A stretch of DNA of 37,162 nucleotides from Intrasporangium_A sp039812505 (GCF_039812505.1 NZ_JBDIAQ010000020.1:1-37162); one strand, 5' to 3'; shown: positions 8,600-17,149, counted from the stretch's first letter. Notes: generated by a model not told the origin, from the sequence alone. Translations and numbers: made by a program.

Positions 8600-10285
8600 T
8601 CAGTCGTCCATGATCGAGCCGATGCTCGCGGGGTTGTCCGTCTCGTTGAGGATCTCGTGCACGCGGTGGCTCGGGAGCTGGCAGGTCCATGCGACGGCCA
8701 TGACGACGAGCGACAGGATGATGTTGGCGATGATGCCCGCGTTGAAGTCCAGGTAGTTCAGCTCGCCGGCGTCGGTCTGTCCGGCGACCCCGGAGAACTG
8801 GCCCAGGTAGCTGACCAGGGTGATGCCGGCGAACCAGATGAGCACCCAGTAGCCGTTGCGGAACTCCAGCTTCGGCGCCCGCCCCTTGTCGAGCAGGTGG
8901 AAGACGCCGAGCAGGACGTAGCCGAGCAGGATGGCCAGCATCATCTTCCAGACCTGGTCCCAGCCGGACCAGTACATGATCAGGTTCGTGGCGAGCAGGG
9001 CCAGGAACGCGACCGGCCACACGGCGACGCCGAGGCTGAACGGGCGGTGCTGGTGGGGCAGCTGCTTGCGCATGGCCAGCAGCGCGATCGGCCCGCTGCC
9101 GAAGGACAGCACCGTCATGCTGGTGACGATCCCGACCAGGGACTGCCAGCTGGGGAACGGGAGGAAGAAGATGCACCCGACGACCCAGGCGAGGATCAGG
9201 CTGACCCACGGGACGCCGTTGTCGTTGACCTTGGACAGGGCGGCCGGGGCGTTGCGGTTGCGCCCCATCGCGTAGGACATGCGGGTGGTGACCTTGAGGT
9301 AGATCATCGCGGTGTCGCTCGGGGAGATGATCGCGTCGGCGTAGAGCAGCCCGGCCAGCCAGACCAGGCCGAGCACGCTCGCGATCGCCGCCAGGGGGGC
9401 GAAGTTGGCGGCGGCTCCGGTCGTGGAGACGAACCCGGCGCCGATGCCGGCCCAGCCGTGCGTGAAGGCGGTCTCCGGCACGGTCCCGATGAACGCCAAC
9501 TGCAGCAGGATGTAGAGGATCCCGCAGATGACGACCGAGCCGAGCAGGGTCAGCGGCACGTTCCGCTTCGGGTTGTCGGTCTCGCCGGACAGCTCGATGC
9601 CCTGGCGGAAGCCGAAGAAGGAGAAGGCGATCGCCGCCGCCGGGATGGCCGAGAAGACGCCGTGCCACCCGTAGGGCAGGAACCCGCCGAAGCTGCTGAG
9701 GTGGCTGCCGTTGAAGTGGATGAGCAGCATGACGATGACCAGGCCGATCATGCCCAGCTTCCACCACACGGCCACGTTGTTGACCCGGGTGAACCACTTC
9801 ACGCCCATGTAGTTGATCCCGACGAAGATCGCCATGAGCACGACGGCCACGAGGATGCCGACCCCGGTCAGGGTCGTGTTGGAGTTCTCCAGCCACGGCA
9901 GGTAGCTGGTCGCATAGGTCAGCACTGCCGAGACCTCGACCGGCGCGACCGCGGCGGCGGCCAGCCAGGTCACCCAGCCCATCGAATAGCTGGTGAAGGA
10001 CCCGAACGAGTAGTGCGGGTAGCGCGCGACGCCGCCCGAGTGCGGGAACATCGTGCCCAGCTCGGAGTAGGCCAGCCCGATGAAGATGAACATGATCGCG
10101 CCGATGACCCACGAGATGATCGCCCCTGGACCGGCGATCTTCGCGGCGGCCAGCGAGCTGAACAACCACCCGGACCCGATGATGGACCCGATCGCGGTGA
10201 ACAGCAGGCTGACGGTGCCGAGCCCCTTCTTCAGTCTGGGGTCGTCGCCTGCGACGGCGGCGCTGCGTTTTGTCTCAACTGTCAT
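8600..10285 (-). CDS. APC-superfamily amino acid permease
   Basis: Integral membrane transporter of 561 residues with 12-14 predicted helices. The first helix has the APC signature FTAIGSIIGSGWLFSS, whose unwound GSG region binds the substrate backbone, followed by GPGAIISW and YSELGTMFPHSGG. The intracellular loop GIELSGETDNPKRNVP is also typical, placing it with bacterial amino acid/polyamine permeases. The ATG at 10285 has AAGGAG 6 bases upstream. It stands alone between convergent mvaB and the helicase-associated gene upstream on the same strand. The substrate is not determinable. The C-terminal cytoplasmic tail of about 30 residues is acidic and otherwise unremarkable. Confidence 0.9.
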   Translation of the reverse strand: MTVETKRSAAVAGDDPRLKKGLGTVSLLFTAIGSIIGSGWLFSSLAAAKIAGPGAIISWVIGAIMFIFIGLAYSELGTMFPHSGGVARYPHYSFGSFTSYSMGWVTWLAAAAVAPVEVSAVLTYATSYLPWLENSNTTLTGVGILVAVVLMAIFVGINYMGVKWFTRVNNVAVWWKLGMIGLVIVMLLIHFNGSHLSSFGGFLPYGWHGVFSAIPAAAIAFSFFGFRQGIELSGETDNPKRNVPLTLLGSVVICGILYILLQLAFIGTVPETAFTHGWAGIGAGFVSTTGAAANFAPLAAIASVLGLVWLAGLLYADAIISPSDTAMIYLKVTTRMSYAMGRNRNAPAALSKVNDNGVPWVSLILAWVVGCIFFLPFPSWQSLVGIVTSMTVLSFGSGPIALLAMRKQLPHQHRPFSLGVAVWPVAFLALLATNLIMYWSGWDQVWKMMLAILLGYVLLGVFHLLDKGRAPKLEFRNGYWVLIWFAGITLVSYLGQFSGVAGQTDAGELNYLDFNAGIIANIILSLVVMAVAWTCQLPSHRVHEILNETDNPASIGSIMDD

Positions 10286-10386
10286 CCTTCGCTCCTTCTG
10301 CAGCCGGGTCGGACGGCGCCGCCTGCTCGGGACGGACCCCGGTGCGCGAGATCATCAGCGCACCTGCAGGGACCTTCCAGCCCGTA

Positions 10387-10396
10387 GACGATCGTC
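10387..10396. promoter_or_regulatory. Perfect palindrome upstream of the APC permease gene
   Basis: GACGATCGTC is a perfect 10-base palindrome about 100 bases upstream of the permease start, in a 167-base gap. A second loose symmetry, TGCGC...GCGCA, occurs near 10340-10360. It could be an operator; no regulator is assignable and no convincing -10 box was found. Confidence 0.3.
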
Positions 10397-10452
10397 GGCC
10401 TCCACTCTGGTAATCCCCTGAAGAACGCTGGTGACCCCGCTGGGAGCGGACG

Positions 10453-12735
10453 TCAGGCCAGGGTGGCGCCGGTTATCCGGTGGACCGAGTAGGTCTTCTC
10501 GTGGCCGGCCGCGTCGGTTGCCCGGACCTGGCCGCCGTCGATCCGCCGCGGGTGGATCAGCTCCCGGGTCGTGGCGCCGTGCCGGTCGGTCACGCCGACC
10601 CACACCCCGTGCCGGTCCGCGGCGGCGTCGCGCAGCAGGGCCAGGGTGACGACGGGATCGGTCGCCGGGATGCGCGGCCCCTCGCGGTGCTCCTCCTCGG
10701 CGCGCCGCACGTCGGACGCCTGCTGCGCCATGCGCAGGCCCGCGACGAGGGAGCGCGTGAACGGCTCGTCGACGGGGGAGAGCGCCAGTGCCGGGGCGCG
10801 GCGGCTGCGGGCCCGGCGCCGTGGCACCGGGGCCACGACGACGGCTCCCTCCGGCGACTCGACGACGGGCGAGAACCCGGCGTCGTGCAGCAGCTGCGTC
10901 ACCATGGCCGGGTTCGTCTGCGACACCAGGACGGTCGGCGCGATGCGCCGCAGCAGCAGCGGGGCGAGGTCGTGGCTGGTGAGCATCGCCTCGAGGACCG
11001 CGTTGTCGTCCGAGCGGACGTATGCCGCCGAGCCGCCCACCCGCGTGCGGCCGTGCCGGCGGGCGACGTCGGTGACGAGGTACTCGAGCGGCTGCGGCAG
11101 CGGGGTGCGGCTGGCCCGCCGGAGGGTGTCGAGCAGCTCGTCGGCCGACCAGCCGGCGTCGAGCGCCCGGCGCAGGGACCCGGCGGCGAAGCGGTAGACC
11201 GTCGCGCCGCCTCTGGACTCGACGTCGGCGGCCAGGCGCATGAACGCGGCGAGGCTGCCGACTAGGGGGCCGGGGGCGACGGCCGTCAGGTCGGCCTGCA
11301 CGAGGATGTGGTCGACCGGTGGCGGGAGCTCGGCCGTCATCGCGCCGACCGCCGGCTCGAGCCGGGGCTCGCCGGTGCCGTCGCCGAGCAGCGCCCGGCC
11401 CGCGGTGGAGAGGGCGCCGCGGCCGGTCACCCCGAGCCATTCGGCCTCGCGCAGCACCCCGGTGACCGCGTCGGCCAGCACGGCGCCGGAGCGCAGCGGG
11501 CGGCGCCAGAGCAGCCGGCGCAGCAGGTCCTCCGGCTTCGGGGCGGCTCCCGTCGGCAGGCCGGCGAGCTCGGTGAGCACGTCGTGCCGGATCGCCCGGA
11601 TCGGCGGCCACTGCAGGTCCGGCCCGAGCGCGTTCGCCGGCCCGGAGGCGGCGGGGGTGCGCTGCCCCACGAGGTGCGGGGCCCGGGTCGACTGCAACCA
11701 CGCGGCGGCCAGGACCGCCCAGCGCCGGCCGGCCTGGGCCGCGGACCACTCGTCCAGCCGTGGCGTGGGAGCCCACACCGGCGCGAGCTCGCCGTCGTCG
11801 GCGACCAGCTGGGCGGCATACATCACCTCGAGGAGGAACCCCGCGCGCTCGGTGCCGGTGTCGAGCAGCTCGCCGGCCCGCCTGAGGTCGCGTACGGCCA
11901 GACCACCGGACCGCAGGACGCGCGGCGGTTCGGCGCCCCACGCCTCGGCGACCTCGTCGACCCGGGTCAGCAGGTCGCTGGCGGCGCCGCCGGCGAGGGC
12001 GTCGACGGCGGCGACGGGGCGCGTGGGCAGGTCGGGCGCCGTCAGGGCGGTCGTGCGGTGCAGCCGACCGCCGCGCAGGGCGAGGCCGACCTCGCGCGGC
12101 AGGGCGACGCGGTCGGACGGGACGCTGACCAGCAGCTGGTGCTCGAGGAGCCAGCCCACCGCCGTTCGTCCCGCGCCCCCGGTCGGTGGGACGCCGAGCG
12201 GCGGACCCCACGCCATCCGGTCGAGCACGGCCCGGGCGGCCGGCGGCGCCTCGTCCAGCAGGGCGGCGAGCGCGGTGGGGTCCTCGATCGTGGCGGTGGC
12301 GCGGCTCGGGGTCGGGCGCAGGTCGCGGATCGGGGCGCCGAGCCCCGCGACGGTTCGGCCGAGGACCTCGGGGACGGTGCGCACGACGTGGTGCACGCCG
12401 TCCGTGCGCCAGAGCAGGGCCACGCGCCGGAGGTCCTCGACGATGGCGCCGACCGTCGCGTCGTCGGCCTCCGCGGCGGCGAGCAGGCGGCGGACGTCGG
12501 TGGGGGTGGCGCCCTCGCCGGCCAGCACGAGCGCCTCCAGGACCTGCAGGTGACCCTGGTCCAGCGCCTCGACGGCCCGCTGGACGCTCGCCCGGGTGCC
12601 GGCCCGCGCCGCGAGGCCGGTCAGGTCGGCCGGGGCCGGCCGGGCCAGGTCGGGTCGGGCCAGCACCAGCGCCACGAGCTCGTCGTCGGTGCGGCGACGG
12701 ATGTCGTCGGCGAGGCTCCGGCTCGGCACGGCCAT
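10453..12735 (-). CDS. Helicase-associated (Helicase_C_3 / XPB N-terminal-like) domain protein
   Basis: Protein of 760 residues of the actinobacterial family represented by Rv0862c, which in mycobacteria sits beside the XPB helicase gene. The N-terminal half consists of repeated winged-helix-like modules rich in Ala/Leu/Arg. The Helicase_C_3-type domain lies around residues 460-570 (PVDHILVQADLTAVAPGPL ... RFAAGSLRRALDAGWSADELL). No Walker A motif is present, so it is not itself an ATPase. A role as partner or regulator of XPB in DNA repair is inferred from family co-occurrence. The ATG at 12735 is preceded by TAGGTT at a 7-base spacing and no Shine-Dalgarno, indicating a leaderless mRNA. It diverges from the aldose epimerase gene with only 34 bases between start codons. 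Confidence 0.85.
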   Translation of the reverse strand: MAVPSRSLADDIRRRTDDELVALVLARPDLARPAPADLTGLAARAGTRASVQRAVEALDQGHLQVLEALVLAGEGATPTDVRRLLAAAEADDATVGAIVEDLRRVALLWRTDGVHHVVRTVPEVLGRTVAGLGAPIRDLRPTPSRATATIEDPTALAALLDEAPPAARAVLDRMAWGPPLGVPPTGGAGRTAVGWLLEHQLLVSVPSDRVALPREVGLALRGGRLHRTTALTAPDLPTRPVAAVDALAGGAASDLLTRVDEVAEAWGAEPPRVLRSGGLAVRDLRRAGELLDTGTERAGFLLEVMYAAQLVADDGELAPVWAPTPRLDEWSAAQAGRRWAVLAAAWLQSTRAPHLVGQRTPAASGPANALGPDLQWPPIRAIRHDVLTELAGLPTGAAPKPEDLLRRLLWRRPLRSGAVLADAVTGVLREAEWLGVTGRGALSTAGRALLGDGTGEPRLEPAVGAMTAELPPPVDHILVQADLTAVAPGPLVGSLAAFMRLAADVESRGGATVYRFAAGSLRRALDAGWSADELLDTLRRASRTPLPQPLEYLVTDVARRHGRTRVGGSAAYVRSDDNAVLEAMLTSHDLAPLLLRRIAPTVLVSQTNPAMVTQLLHDAGFSPVVESPEGAVVVAPVPRRRARSRRAPALALSPVDEPFTRSLVAGLRMAQQASDVRRAEEEHREGPRIPATDPVVTLALLRDAAADRHGVWVGVTDRHGATTRELIHPRRIDGGQVRATDAAGHEKTYSVHRITGATLA

Positions 12736-12742
12736 GTCGTCA

Positions 12743-12762
12743 AACCTAGTCGCCAGTACCCT
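12743..12762. promoter_or_regulatory. Back-to-back leaderless -10 boxes
   Basis: TAGGTT on the minus strand (12748-12743) and TACCCT on the plus strand (12757-12762) each end exactly 7 bases before an ATG (12735 minus, 12770 plus). The two boxes are 8 bases apart, so polymerases at the two promoters would exclude one another. Confidence 0.6.
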
Positions 12763-12769
12763 CTAGGGC

Positions 12770-13723
12770 ATGAGCGCCGACCGCAGCGAGGACACGAGCG
12801 AGGACGCCGGCGTGGGGGCCCCGGCGCCGACCGGGCAGCAGTTCACGATCGCGCACGGGCCGTTCGAGGCGACGGTGGTCGAGGTCGGCGGGGGACTGCG
12901 GACCCTCACCCGCGACGGTGTGCCGGTCGTGGCCGGGTACCGCGCCGACGAGGAGTGCCGGTCCGGTCGGGGCCAGCAGCTGATGCCGTGGCCGAACCGG
13001 ATCCGCGACGGGCGCTACGAGTTCGCCGGGCGGGTCGAGCAGCTGGCCATCACCGAGGTGCCGCGGCACAATGCGAGCCACGGGCTGGTGCGCTGGTCGC
13101 TCTGGGAGCTGCTCGAGGACGAACGCGACTCGGTGACGGTCCGGTTCCGGCTCCACCCGCAGCCGGGCTGGCCGCATCACCTCGACCTGCGCACGACCTA
13201 CGCCCTGGACGACACCGGTCTGGTCGTCACGACCGCGGCCCGCAACGTCGGCCGCGATCCGGCGCCGTTCGGGTATGGCGCCCACCCCTACCTGTCCATC
13301 GGTGTGGCACCGGTCGCGGACGTCGAGCTCACCGTGCCCGCCGCGACCTGGCTCGCGACCGACGAGCGGATGTTGCCGGCCGGGGCCCGCCCCGTCGCGG
13401 GCACCCGGTACGACTTCCGGTCCGGCCGCCGGGTGGGGTCCGAGGTCGTGGACACCGCCTACACCGACGTGGCCCGAGATGCCGACGGGATGTGGCGCTG
13501 CCGGGTCGGCTCCGAGCCGCTCGGGTCGGTGACCCTCTGGGCCGACGCCGCGTTCCCGTGGCTGCAGGTGTTCACCGGGGCGGCCCACGAGGGCAAGGGC
13601 GCACCGGGCATCGCGGTCGAGCCGATGTCGTGTCCCGCCGACGCCTTCAACTCCGGCACGGGCCTGGTCGTCCTCGAGCCCGGTCGGGAGTGGACCGGCA
13701 CGTGGGGGATCCACCCCGGCTGA
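12770..13723 (+). CDS. Aldose 1-epimerase (galactose mutarotase) family protein
   Basis: Cytoplasmic beta-sandwich enzyme of 317 residues expected to interconvert alpha and beta anomers of an aldose. Signatures seen are the substrate-binding PWPNRIRDGRYEF, the catalytic His in ASHGLVR, GYGAHPYL, and the C-terminal catalytic-glutamate region VEPMSCPADAFNSG. This is the usual pattern of the family and of its YihR-like subgroup. The ATG at 12770 lies 7 bases after TACCCT and lacks a Shine-Dalgarno, so it is probably leaderless. The first 25 residues are an acidic, disordered-looking head not needed by the fold. The exact sugar is unknown. Confidence 0.88.
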   Translation: MSADRSEDTSEDAGVGAPAPTGQQFTIAHGPFEATVVEVGGGLRTLTRDGVPVVAGYRADEECRSGRGQQLMPWPNRIRDGRYEFAGRVEQLAITEVPRHNASHGLVRWSLWELLEDERDSVTVRFRLHPQPGWPHHLDLRTTYALDDTGLVVTTAARNVGRDPAPFGYGAHPYLSIGVAPVADVELTVPAATWLATDERMLPAGARPVAGTRYDFRSGRRVGSEVVDTAYTDVARDADGMWRCRVGSEPLGSVTLWADAAFPWLQVFTGAAHEGKGAPGIAVEPMSCPADAFNSGTGLVVLEPGREWTGTWGIHPG

Positions 13724-13758
13724 CCTGCGGCCGGGGCGCCCTTCCGACGAGCGGTCGG

Positions 13759-13796
13759 TTCGGGGGAGGGGTGAGTCCAGTTAGGCTGGGACTCAC
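13759..13796 (+). promoter_or_regulatory. Cold-shock gene promoter with inverted-repeat operator
   Basis: TTCGGG (13759-13764) and TAGGCT (13782-13787) are spaced by 17 bases, predicting a start near 13795 and a leader of about 30 bases. A perfect 8-base inverted repeat, GTGAGTCC (13771-13778) and GGACTCAC (13789-13796), brackets the -10 box symmetrically and would place a bound dimer over the melting region. Confidence 0.55.
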
Positions 13797-13825
13797 TTTC
13801 GAGAGCGACGAGCAAGGGGTGGACT

Positions 13826-14221
13826 GTGCCCACTGGCAAGGTCAGGTTCTACGACGCCGAAAAGGGCTTCGGCTTCATCGCCGAGGACGAGGGCGGCGAC
13901 GTGTTCCTGCACGCGAGCGCCCTGCCTGCGGGTCTGACGACCCTGAAGAAGGGCGCCCGGGTCGAGTTCGGGATCGTGGAGGGTCGCCGGGGGGCGCAGG
14001 CTCTTTCGGTCCGCGTCCTCGGGCCGGCCCAGTCGGTGGCCGCCAACCGGCGCGAACGTGACCGCAAGCCGGCCGAGGAGATGGTCGTCATCATCGAGGA
14101 CCTGATGCAGCTGCTCGACGGGGTCAGCACCGGGCTGCGCAAGGGGCGCTACCCCGACCGCAAGGTCGGCGCCAAGGTCGCCCAGGTGCTGCGCCGCGTC
14201 GCGGACGACCTGGAGGGTTGA
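13826..14221 (+). CDS. Cold-shock-domain protein with C-terminal extension
   Basis: Nucleic-acid-binding protein of 131 residues. Residues 1-67 form a cold-shock domain with RNP1 (KGFGFI) and RNP2 (VFLHAS), the RNA-chaperone fold. Residues 68-131 are a basic linker and a helical extension (EEMVVIIEDLMQLL ... AQVLRRVADDLEG), as in the longer actinobacterial CspB type rather than the 67-residue CspA type. The GTG start at 13826 follows AAGGGG. The next gene starts 1 base after its stop, so the two are translationally coupled. A -10 box bracketed by an inverted repeat lies upstream. Confidence 0.93.
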   Translation: MPTGKVRFYDAEKGFGFIAEDEGGDVFLHASALPAGLTTLKKGARVEFGIVEGRRGAQALSVRVLGPAQSVAANRRERDRKPAEEMVVIIEDLMQLLDGVSTGLRKGRYPDRKVGAKVAQVLRRVADDLEG

Positions 14222-14222
14222 G

Positions 14223-15290
14223 GTGCCTCCGGCCGCGGTCGTGAAGAAGGACGCCGTCCTCGCCGACGCCGTGCTGCTCGCGCGCACCGAGATCGAGCAG
14301 ATCGCCGAGCCGGGCACGGTGGGCGAGCACCTCGGCATGGAGATGCTCGCCGGACGGCTGGCCATGCACTGGTTCGAGTGCCTCTCGCCGGGTTACCACG
14401 GCTGGCGCTGGGGGGCCAGCGTCGCCCGGGTGTCCCGCTCCCGCACGGCGACCGTCTGCGAGACCAACCTGCTGCCCGGGCCCGAGGCGGTTCTCGCCCC
14501 GGACTGGGTGCCCTACGCCGACCGGATCGCCCCCGGCGACCTCGGCGCCGGCGACGTGCTGCCCTACCGGGCCGACGACCCCAACCTCGAGGAGGGCTTC
14601 GAGGCGACCGGCGACGAGGACGTAGACGAGATGGCCTTCTGGGAGCTGGGGCTGGGGCGCCACCGGGTGCTGTCCGCCGAGGGGCGCGCATGCGCCGCCA
14701 CCCGGTGGTACGAGGGGGAGGCCGGGCCGAGCTCCGAGGTGGCCCAGAAGGCCCCGGAACCGTGCGCTACGTGCGGTTACTACGTCCCGATGGCCGGTGC
14801 CCTGCGGGCCGTGTTCGGCATCTGCGCGAACGAGTGGTCCCCCTCGGACGGCCACGTCGTGTCGCTCGACCACGGCTGCGGCGCCCACTCCGAGGTCGAC
14901 GTCCGGCGCTCGCAGCCGACTCCGGTGCCCGACCCGGTGCTCGACGAGCTCGCCGTGGACATCGAGGTCCAGCAGCCGGAGCAGCCCGACAGCCTGCCCC
15001 CGAGCGCCGGCTCGACCGAGAGCGTCGATCCGACCGGGGAGGTGGCTGCCGAGGATGACGGCCCCGAGACAGTCGACGAGCCCGAGCCGGTGGCCGAGCG
15101 CGAGCCGGTGGCCGGGCCCGAGCCGGTGGCCGGGCCCGAGCCGGTGGCCGGGCCCGAGCCGGTGGCCGAGCTCGAGACGGTGGCCGAGCGCGAGACGGTG
15201 GCCGAGCGCGAGACGGTGGCCGAGCCTGAGCCGGTGGCCGAACCCGAGACGGCGGACCAGCGTGCGCCGGCACAGCGGCATACCGACTGA
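14223..15290 (+). CDS. DUF3027-family protein with repetitive acidic tail
   Basis: Conserved actinobacterial protein of unknown function, 355 residues from a GTG placed 1 base after the cold-shock stop. The family part covers about residues 1-235: an N-terminal helical segment, a tryptophan-rich block (HWFECLSPGYHGWRWG), then CATCGYYVP and FGICANEW. Paired cysteines in the latter two could hold a metal; this is a guess from spacing. From residue 288 to about 345 the chain is ten near-identical six-residue repeats of the form E-P/T-V-A-x-x, encoded by 18-base tandem units. Such acidic Pro/Val/Ala tails are low complexity and length-variable between strains. Coupling to a cold-shock protein suggests a related RNA or stress role, without direct evidence. 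Confidence 0.85.
   Translation: MPPAAVVKKDAVLADAVLLARTEIEQIAEPGTVGEHLGMEMLAGRLAMHWFECLSPGYHGWRWGASVARVSRSRTATVCETNLLPGPEAVLAPDWVPYADRIAPGDLGAGDVLPYRADDPNLEEGFEATGDEDVDEMAFWELGLGRHRVLSAEGRACAATRWYEGEAGPSSEVAQKAPEPCATCGYYVPMAGALRAVFGICANEWSPSDGHVVSLDHGCGAHSEVDVRRSQPTPVPDPVLDELAVDIEVQQPEQPDSLPPSAGSTESVDPTGEVAAEDDGPETVDEPEPVAEREPVAGPEPVAGPEPVAGPEPVAELETVAERETVAERETVAEPEPVAEPETADQRAPAQRHTD
15084..15257 (+). repeat. 18-base tandem repeat inside the DUF3027 gene
   Basis: About ten units begin at 15084 and every 18 bases up to 15246 (the last is partial), with consensus GAGCCGGTGGCCGRGCSC. Three central units are identical. The array stays in frame and encodes the E-P/T-V-A-x-x tail. Confidence 0.9.
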
Positions 15291-15314
15291 TCGTCGGGCC
15301 GGAACCGTCGCGGC

Positions 15315-15572
15315 TCAGGCGTCGGCCGCGTTGCCGCGCCCCCGTCTGAGGTAGAGCAGCCCGATCGCCCCCAGGGCGAGCCCGGTCACGCAGCACCACG
15401 GCCACCACGACCGGTCGCCGGTGTGCAGGGTGGGCACCACCAGTACGACGATGAGCGCGACGAGCCAGCCGAGCATGCCGATCTGGAACACCCGGACCAT
15501 CGGCACGTGTACCGGGGTCACGACGTCGTCGTCCGGACGGGCCGCGCCGGGCCGGGTCTCGTCGGTCGCCAC
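15315..15572 (-). CDS. DUF2530-family small membrane protein
   Basis: Membrane protein of 85 residues with an acidic soluble head (1-27) and two helices: FQIGMLGWLVALIVVLVV (about 29-46) and WCCVTGLALGAIGLLYL (about 60-76), ending in a basic RRGRGN tail. Length and pattern match DUF2530, a family of unknown function in actinobacteria. The GTG start at 15572 follows TAGGGT (15584-15579) by 6 bases with no Shine-Dalgarno, so the mRNA is probably leaderless. It diverges from the purine permease (59 bases between starts) and converges with DUF3027. Confidence 0.82.
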   Translation of the reverse strand: MATDETRPGAARPDDDVVTPVHVPMVRVFQIGMLGWLVALIVVLVVPTLHTGDRSWWPWCCVTGLALGAIGLLYLRRGRGNAADA

Positions 15573-15618
15573 CCGTCCACCCTAGAGTGTCCGGCGGCTC
15601 GCTCCCGCCCGCGGCAAC

Positions 15619-15624
15619 TAGGGT
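15619..15624 (+). promoter_or_regulatory. -10 box (TAGGGT) of leaderless purine permease gene
   Basis: TAGGGT ends 7 bases before the ATG at 15632, so the start codon would be the first transcribed base. This decides the start in favour of 15632 over an in-frame upstream GTG at 15587. Confidence 0.55.
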
Positions 15625-15631
15625 GAGCGCC

Positions 15632-17128
15632 ATGTCGACCGAGACATCGACCCGCTCGCCGCGCTCTCGCCTGGACACGTACTTCCGGATCAGCGAGCGC
15701 GGCTCCAGCCTGGCCCGGGAGGTGCGCGGCGGCTTCGTCACCTTCTTCACGATGATCTACATCGTGGTGCTCAACCCGATCATCCTGTCGGGCATCCGCG
15801 ACGGCTCGGGCGGCTTCATCGGCGGCACCGGCGACCTGACCCACAGCAAGCTGCTCGTCGCGGCGGGCACGGCCCTGGTGGCCGGTGTCATGTCGATCCT
15901 GATGGGCCTGGTCGCCAACTTCCCGATCGCGCTCGCAGCGGGCCTGGGGATCAACGGCCTGATCGCCAGTGCGGTCGTCGCGCACGCGGCGACCGAGCGG
16001 ATCACCTTCGCCGACATGATGGGGCTGGTCGTCATCGAGGGCGTGATCATCCTCGTCCTGGTGCTGACGGGCTTTCGCACCGCGGTCTTCCATGCGATCC
16101 CCCGTCCGTTGAAGGTGGCGATCTCGGTCGGGATCGGCCTGTTCATCGCCTACATCGGCGTCATCGACGCGGGCTTCGCCCGGCCCCCGCTGAACGGCAC
16201 GGTCCCCAGCGAGCTCGGCATCGGGGGCAGCCTCGACGGCTGGCCGACCGTCGTCTTCGTCGTCGGCGTGCTCCTGATGGCGGTGCTGGTCATCCGCAAG
16301 GTCAAGGGGGCGATCCTGATCGGCATCGTCGTCGCGACCGCCCTGGCGATGGTGTTCGAGGCGCTGTTCCACATCGGGCCACGGGTCTTCGAGGACGGCA
16401 AGCTGACCAACCCGGAGTCGTGGGCCCTGAGCGTCCCGCAGTGGCCGGCGCACCCGACGAACACCCCCGACTTCGGGATCCTCGGCCAGTTCAGCCTGCT
16501 CGGGTCCTTCGAGAAGCTCGGCGTGGTCACCGCGGTGATGTTCGTCTTCACCCTGCTGCTGGCCGACTTCTTCGACACGATGGGCACGATCGTGGCGATC
16601 GGTGCCGAGGCCGGCCTGCTCGACGAGGACGGCACGCCGCCGCGGACCGAGCAGATCCTCGTGGTCGACTCGATCGCCGCAGCGGCCGGCGGCGCGGCCG
16701 GGATCAGCAGCAACACCTCGTACGTCGAGTCGGCCTCCGGCGTCGGCGAGGGCGCGCGCACCGGGCTCGCGTCCATCGTCACCGGCGTGCTCTTCCTGCT
16801 GGCCACCTTCCTGGCTCCGGTGTTCGCGATCGTGCCCTCGGAGGCGGCCGCGCCCGCCCTCGTCATCGTCGGCTTTCTGATGATGCAGCAGGTGACCGGG
16901 ATCGACTGGCGCGACATGGAGGTCGCGATCCCGGCCTTCCTGACGATCGTGCTGATGCCGTTCACCTACAACATCACCGTCGGGATGGGGGCCGGCTTCA
17001 TCGCCTGGGTCGCGATCAAGATCTCCCGGGGCCACGCCCGGATGATCCACCCGCTCCTGTGGATCATCGCGGCAGCCTTCGTGGTCTTCTTCGCCAAGGC
17101 GCCGATCGAGTCGCTCCTGACCGGCTGA
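15632..17128 (+). CDS. NCS2-family (AzgA-like) purine permease
   Basis: Integral membrane transporter of 498 residues with 13-14 predicted helices, of the AzgA/PbuG branch of NCS2 permeases that import adenine, guanine or hypoxanthine with protons. Signatures: TFFTMIYIVVLNPIILS in the first helix, GLGINGLIAS, the conserved ADFFDTMGTIVAIG and SSNTSYVESASGVGEGARTG, which together separate this branch from uracil/xanthine permeases. The ATG at 15632 follows a TAGGGT box by 7 bases. The gene diverges from DUF2530, a common neighbour. A 15-base-arm hairpin lies just after the stop. Confidence 0.9.
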   Translation: MSTETSTRSPRSRLDTYFRISERGSSLAREVRGGFVTFFTMIYIVVLNPIILSGIRDGSGGFIGGTGDLTHSKLLVAAGTALVAGVMSILMGLVANFPIALAAGLGINGLIASAVVAHAATERITFADMMGLVVIEGVIILVLVLTGFRTAVFHAIPRPLKVAISVGIGLFIAYIGVIDAGFARPPLNGTVPSELGIGGSLDGWPTVVFVVGVLLMAVLVIRKVKGAILIGIVVATALAMVFEALFHIGPRVFEDGKLTNPESWALSVPQWPAHPTNTPDFGILGQFSLLGSFEKLGVVTAVMFVFTLLLADFFDTMGTIVAIGAEAGLLDEDGTPPRTEQILVVDSIAAAAGGAAGISSNTSYVESASGVGEGARTGLASIVTGVLFLLATFLAPVFAIVPSEAAAPALVIVGFLMMQQVTGIDWRDMEVAIPAFLTIVLMPFTYNITVGMGAGFIAWVAIKISRGHARMIHPLLWIIAAAFVVFFAKAPIESLLTG

Positions 17129-17149
17129 CCAAGTCCACCCGCCGCGGGC

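Noticed and set aside
15084..15257. Short regular repeats that could suggest a CRISPR array
   Set aside because: Units are contiguous without spacers, 18 bases long and in frame with the DUF3027 protein.
15587..15631. Upstream in-frame GTG start for the purine permease
   Set aside because: The TAGGGT box 7 bases before the ATG at 15632 would lie inside the coding sequence, and the added residues are not conserved-looking.
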